A stretch of 64,000 nucleotides of DNA from Ochrobactrum teleogrylli. Its GTDB lineage: Bacteria > Pseudomonadota > Alphaproteobacteria > Rhizobiales > Rhizobiaceae. Positions within the stretch are counted from its first letter, which is position 1, and the number at the start of each line of letters is the position of its first letter. Made by a program: the position numbers and the translations under genes. The stretch covers positions 110,974-174,973 of the forward strand of contig NZ_VEWL01000011.1 in assembly GCF_006376685.1 (NCBI RefSeq), read 5' to 3'. Below are positions 61,113-64,000 of this stretch, piece after piece. The notes beneath the pieces were generated by a model. It was not told the origin of the DNA and did not search any database. It worked only from the letters and a program-made list of their open reading frames with translations.

Positions 61113-62579
61113 TCACGCCTCTTGTAAATCACTCTCATATGTTTTCTTGGTCTTTGGCACACAGAGGCAGGCAGGCACGATCAGCACCGCGATAAGCATC
61201 ATCGCTACAAAGGTCGCGTGCAGCGCGTGCTGAAGCGCCAGCCGTAGCTCGTGCTGATCAATCAACATCTCCGCCCCATTCAGCAGGTCACGAAGTTGTT
61301 CTGACGTAATCGCTTCACCGTGGTTGGCATTCGCAAGACCGTAGGTGAGCACTGCGCCCAGAATGGCCGCGCCGAGTGTGCTTCCCAAATTACGCGAGAA
61401 AACATTCGATGCCGTAGCGCTGCCACGCTCTGACCAGCTTACGCTGTCCTGCGTCAAGATTAGTGCCCCGATGTTAAGCAGCCCCATGCCGAAACCCATG
61501 ATCAGAGAACCGGCTCCAGCCATTGTTGCCGAACTTGACGGGGTGAGCATGACAAGCAGAGAGGTTCCGATTGGAATACAGATGCTTCCGACGATCATGA
61601 TTGGACGCAGCCCAAAACGCGTAAACTGTCGCGATGCAATTGTTGCCCCGCAGGGCCAACCCAGCAGCAGCATAGTGAGGGCAAAGCCCGCGACCACGGG
61701 AGAACGGTCGAGAACCGTCTGCACATACATCGGCAAAAATGTCGTCAGGCCCATAATCGACATGCTGGCCAGGAAAACCGCGAGATTGGAAAAAGCTATA
61801 GGACGCTTCAGCCACAGGTCGGGCGCGACCATGGGTTCCTTCGTGCGACGCTCCTGCCAGATGAAGGCAATCAACGAAACGGCAAAGAGAATGAATGCCA
61901 GAATTCCTTCCAGTGAAACCGCGCTCTCCATCAGGGTAAGCGCAATCATCAATGACGAAATGGAGACAGCGAAAAGTGCCGCGCCGAGTACGTCGACCGA
62001 GACCGGTTTTGTCCGCTTCTCTTCATGCAGGAAGAGAAGAAAACCAGATGCCGCCAGAATACCGACGGGAACATTGATCCAGAAAACCCAGGCCCAGCTC
62101 AGATTGTGAATGATGAGACTGCCAAGCAACGGGCCGACGACGGCTGACAAAGCCCATACACTGGCAAGATACCCTTGGACCTTGCTACGCTGCGCTCCGG
62201 GAAAAAGGTCCGCCACCACAGTCATGGCCGCAGGCTGGATCGCCCCTGCGCCGATGCCCTGCAAAAGCCGGAAGACGATCATCGAATGCATCGACCAGGC
62301 GAAGCCTGCCAAGACCGAAGCGGCGAGGAACAGCGCGATACCGAAAATAAGAACGGGCTTGCGACCATAAATGTCTGCAAGCTTTCCAAACACGACGGTC
62401 GTCGCGGTCTGGGTCAACAGGAATGACGAAAAAACCCAGGAATACAGATTGAGTTGTCCCAACTGTGCTGCAATCTGCGGCATGGCGGTAGACACAATCG
62501 TTGCCTCGACAGCGATCATGGCCATGCTTGCCATGATCGCGGCGACAACAAGCCCGCGATGAGAGAGTTTTTCTGTCAT
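61113..62579 (-). CDS. MFS drug:H+ antiporter, DHA2 family (14 TM, EmrB/QacA-like)
   Basis: This 488-residue inner-membrane efflux protein has about fourteen hydrophobic helices. It has the antiporter motif-C type segment SVWALSAVVGPLLGSLI and the motif-A-like GKLADIYGRKPVL loop after helix 2. An N-terminal VEATIVSTAMPQIAAQL is the hallmark of the DHA2 family (D/E1-type motif). No membrane-fusion partner gene is nearby, so it probably pumps a toxic or hydrophobic compound across the inner membrane only. It lies 63 bp after the thiolase gene; the 298-bp gap on its other side shows nothing recognisable. Confidence 0.9.
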   Translation of the reverse strand: MTEKLSHRGLVVAAIMASMAMIAVEATIVSTAMPQIAAQLGQLNLYSWVFSSFLLTQTATTVVFGKLADIYGRKPVLIFGIALFLAASVLAGFAWSMHSMIVFRLLQGIGAGAIQPAAMTVVADLFPGAQRSKVQGYLASVWALSAVVGPLLGSLIIHNLSWAWVFWINVPVGILAASGFLLFLHEEKRTKPVSVDVLGAALFAVSISSLMIALTLMESAVSLEGILAFILFAVSLIAFIWQERRTKEPMVAPDLWLKRPIAFSNLAVFLASMSIMGLTTFLPMYVQTVLDRSPVVAGFALTMLLLGWPCGATIASRQFTRFGLRPIMIVGSICIPIGTSLLVMLTPSSSATMAGAGSLIMGFGMGLLNIGALILTQDSVSWSERGSATASNVFSRNLGSTLGAAILGAVLTYGLANANHGEAITSEQLRDLLNGAEMLIDQHELRLALQHALHATFVAMMLIAVLIVPACLCVPKTKKTYESDLQEA

Positions 62580-62642
62580 GGATCGCTTTCAGACCAGAAC
62601 TGGTCGTCGTTGAGAGAAGCCTCCTCGCTCCCGGCTTGCTTC

Positions 62643-63824
62643 TTAGACCCGCTCGACCACCATCGCAATACCCTGCCCGCCACCGATACACATTGTTGCC
62701 AACCCGTAGCGGCCACCTATACGTTCCAGTTCATAGCAAAGCTTGATGAGGATGATCGCTCCCGATGCTCCTACCGGATGGCCGAGAGCAACGGCGCCGC
62801 CATTCGGATTGACCTTATCTTCCGGAAACTCCAATTCCGCGCTGACCGCACAGGCCTGCGCCGCAAACGCTTCGTTGGATTCGATCACATCCATATCGGC
62901 GACGGTCAGACCCGCCCGCTGCAAAGCCTGTCGGCTGGCGGGAACCGGGCCCATACCCATTACCTCGGGTGCGACGCCACCGAGTCCGGTTGCGATGATG
63001 CGGCCTAATGCCTTGACGCCATGGGCTTTAGCGACACCCTCCTCCATAAGAATCAGAGCTGCCGCACCGTCGTTGAGACCCGATGCATTGCCCGCCGTTA
63101 CGGCGCCGTCCTTGCTAAAAGCAGGGCGCAGCTTGGCCATATCCTCCAGAGAAACATTGCTGCGCACATGTTCATCCGTATCAAACAGTTTTTCTGTCCG
63201 ACCTTGCTTGACGGCAATTGGCAGTATCTGGCCGCTAAAGCGGCCATCTGCGATTGCTGCTGCCGCTCGACGGTGCGATTCAACCGCGAAAGCATCCTGC
63301 TTTGCCCGATCGATGCCAGACCGCTCAGCGATATTCTCAGCGGTCATGCCCATGTGACCATGACCGAAGGGATCGGTCAGAGCCCCCACCATCATATCGA
63401 TCGCGGTCACATCGCCCATCTTCTGACCGTTGCGTGCCTGCGTCAGTAAATGGCCAGAGCGGCTCATGCTCTCCGCACCGCCAGCAAGCACGATATCGGC
63501 TTTGCCAAGCTCAATCTGTTCGGCAGCGGAAACGACCGCCTGAAGGCCCGAACCGCACAAGCGGTTCAAAGTCAACGCAGGCGACGTGTGAGGAACCCCA
63601 GCACGAACCGCAACAACGCGCGAAATATACATATCTTCCGGTCTGGTGTGAATGACATTGCCGAAGACTGTCTGCTCAACCTGATCGGGCTCGATGCCAG
63701 CACGCGCGATCGCTTCGCGCGCCACTGCGGCTCCCAGTTCACACGGAGGAATACCTGCAAGAGAGCCACCAAAATCTCCGATTGGCGTGCGAACCCCGGA
63801 AGCAATAACCACTGAACGTTTCAT
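62643..63824 (-). CDS. Acetyl-CoA C-acyltransferase (thiolase)
   Basis: This 393-residue thiolase catalyses reversible Claisen condensation or thiolytic cleavage of acyl-CoA. The nucleophilic cysteine is in LNRLCGSGLQAV (about residue 87), the histidine in GGAVALGHPVGASGA (about 350) and the second cysteine in MCIGGGQGIA (about 380). The length and C-terminal GGGQGIAMV are standard for biosynthetic or degradative thiolases. Its neighbour upstream is etfA, 11 bp away, so it may belong to a beta-oxidation-like unit extending beyond the window. Confidence 0.94.
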   Translation of the reverse strand: MKRSVVIASGVRTPIGDFGGSLAGIPPCELGAAVAREAIARAGIEPDQVEQTVFGNVIHTRPEDMYISRVVAVRAGVPHTSPALTLNRLCGSGLQAVVSAAEQIELGKADIVLAGGAESMSRSGHLLTQARNGQKMGDVTAIDMMVGALTDPFGHGHMGMTAENIAERSGIDRAKQDAFAVESHRRAAAAIADGRFSGQILPIAVKQGRTEKLFDTDEHVRSNVSLEDMAKLRPAFSKDGAVTAGNASGLNDGAAALILMEEGVAKAHGVKALGRIIATGLGGVAPEVMGMGPVPASRQALQRAGLTVADMDVIESNEAFAAQACAVSAELEFPEDKVNPNGGAVALGHPVGASGAIILIKLCYELERIGGRYGLATMCIGGGQGIAMVVERV

Positions 63825-63835
63825 GTTGGTCTTCC

Positions 63836-64000
63836 TTAAACCTTGTCAGCCATTTCAGGCAGAGCCTGGAACAAATCAGCCACCAGCCCATAATCGGCAA
63901 CCTGGAAGATCGGCGCTTCTTCGTCCTTGTTGATGGCGACGATGACGCGGCTGTCCTTCATGCCAGCCAGATGCTGGATCGCGCCGGAGATGCCGACAGC
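63836..64000 (-). CDS. etfA: Electron transfer flavoprotein alpha subunit, C-terminal end
   Basis: The last 54 residues of EtfA are present; the 5' part is outside the window. The segment [15 protein letters not shown] followed by [20 protein letters not shown] is the FAD-binding end of the alpha subunit, which passes electrons from acyl-CoA and other dehydrogenases to ETF-quinone oxidoreductase. The frame is open to the edge, ending with TAA at 63836-63838. Close spacing to the thiolase suggests cotranscription. Confidence 0.93.
   Translation of the reverse strand, partial: AVGISGAIQHLAGMKDSRVIVAINKDEEAPIFQVADYGLVADLFQALPEMADKV

Noticed and set aside
1..64000. tRNA or rRNA genes, CRISPR arrays, prophage, toxin-antitoxin or restriction systems
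   Set aside because: None was recognised by eye on either strand; no regularly spaced repeats, integrase or transposase were seen.

Overview
This window looks like a chromosomal segment of a Brucella/Ochrobactrum-type alphaproteobacterium. The clearest marker is a pair of porins whose mature N-termini and C-terminal FQRSF ending match the Brucella Omp2a/Omp2b family. GC-rich coding, long operons of ABC uptake systems with catabolic enzymes and FCD-type GntR regulators, and a rhizobial-type palindromic intergenic repeat agree with this. No rRNA, tRNA, CRISPR array, phage or intact insertion sequence was seen. Both ends cut through genes: a cysteine desulfurase-like protein on the left and the C-terminus of EtfA on the right.

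Layout. (1) 1-7.7 kb: a minus-strand operon of a class V aminotransferase, a polar amino-acid ABC importer and a cysteine desulfurase-like PLP protein. A GntR regulator, a class I/II aminotransferase and an EamA exporter follow, with TTTGATCAAA palindromes before both enzyme units. (2) 7.7-14.3 kb: a VOC protein, two SDRs, a fused E1 alpha-beta and an E2 of a 2-oxoacid/acetoin-type dehydrogenase, divergent from a FadR-type regulator with a textbook operator cluster between them. (3) 14.4-28.4 kb: an eleven-gene minus-strand catabolic operon (two dehydrogenases, TPP enzyme, Liv-type ABC importer with a fused LivM-LivG, SDR, shikimate-dehydrogenase-like protein, GMC oxidoreductase, aldehyde dehydrogenase), divergent from its own GntR regulator. 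(4) 28.5-33.1 kb: a glycerol-dehydrogenase-like enzyme, a split transketolase, an SDR and another GntR regulator. (5) 33.2-40.2 kb: single genes including a LysE exporter, a DUF4239-like membrane protein, an MliC-like secreted protein, an unusual beta-helix protein without a signal peptide, a Tat-exported alpha-hydroxy-acid oxidase, a secreted metallo-beta-lactamase-fold hydrolase and a LysR regulator. (6) 40.6-45.1 kb: two tandem Omp2-type porins, each closed by a strong terminator, a decayed sugar-ABC permease fragment, and mntP behind a Mn-responsive yybP-ykoY riboswitch with a Fur/Mur-like palindrome upstream. (7) 45.3-49.8 kb: an ECF sigma / FecR / TonB-receptor signalling cassette. (8) 49.8-60.8 kb: a minus-strand sulfur-type cluster with three LLM flavin monooxygenases, a DsbA-fold isomerase, three tandem paralogous amino-acid-binding proteins, a fused permease-ATPase, a GNAT acetyltransferase and an M20 deacylase. 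(9) 61.1-64 kb: a 14-TM MFS efflux protein, a thiolase and the end of etfA.

The most interesting unit is region 8. Its gene content parallels the Bacillus subtilis ytm/yxe loci that import S-modified cysteines, N-acetylate them, oxidise them with a flavin monooxygenase and deacetylate the product. Here it has an unusual transporter architecture: three binding proteins feeding one fused permease-ATPase. Regions 2 and 3 are self-contained substrate-inducible catabolic units whose substrates cannot be read from sequence alone. Starts were moved to internal ATG codons wherever a Shine-Dalgarno sequence or signal peptide supported it.
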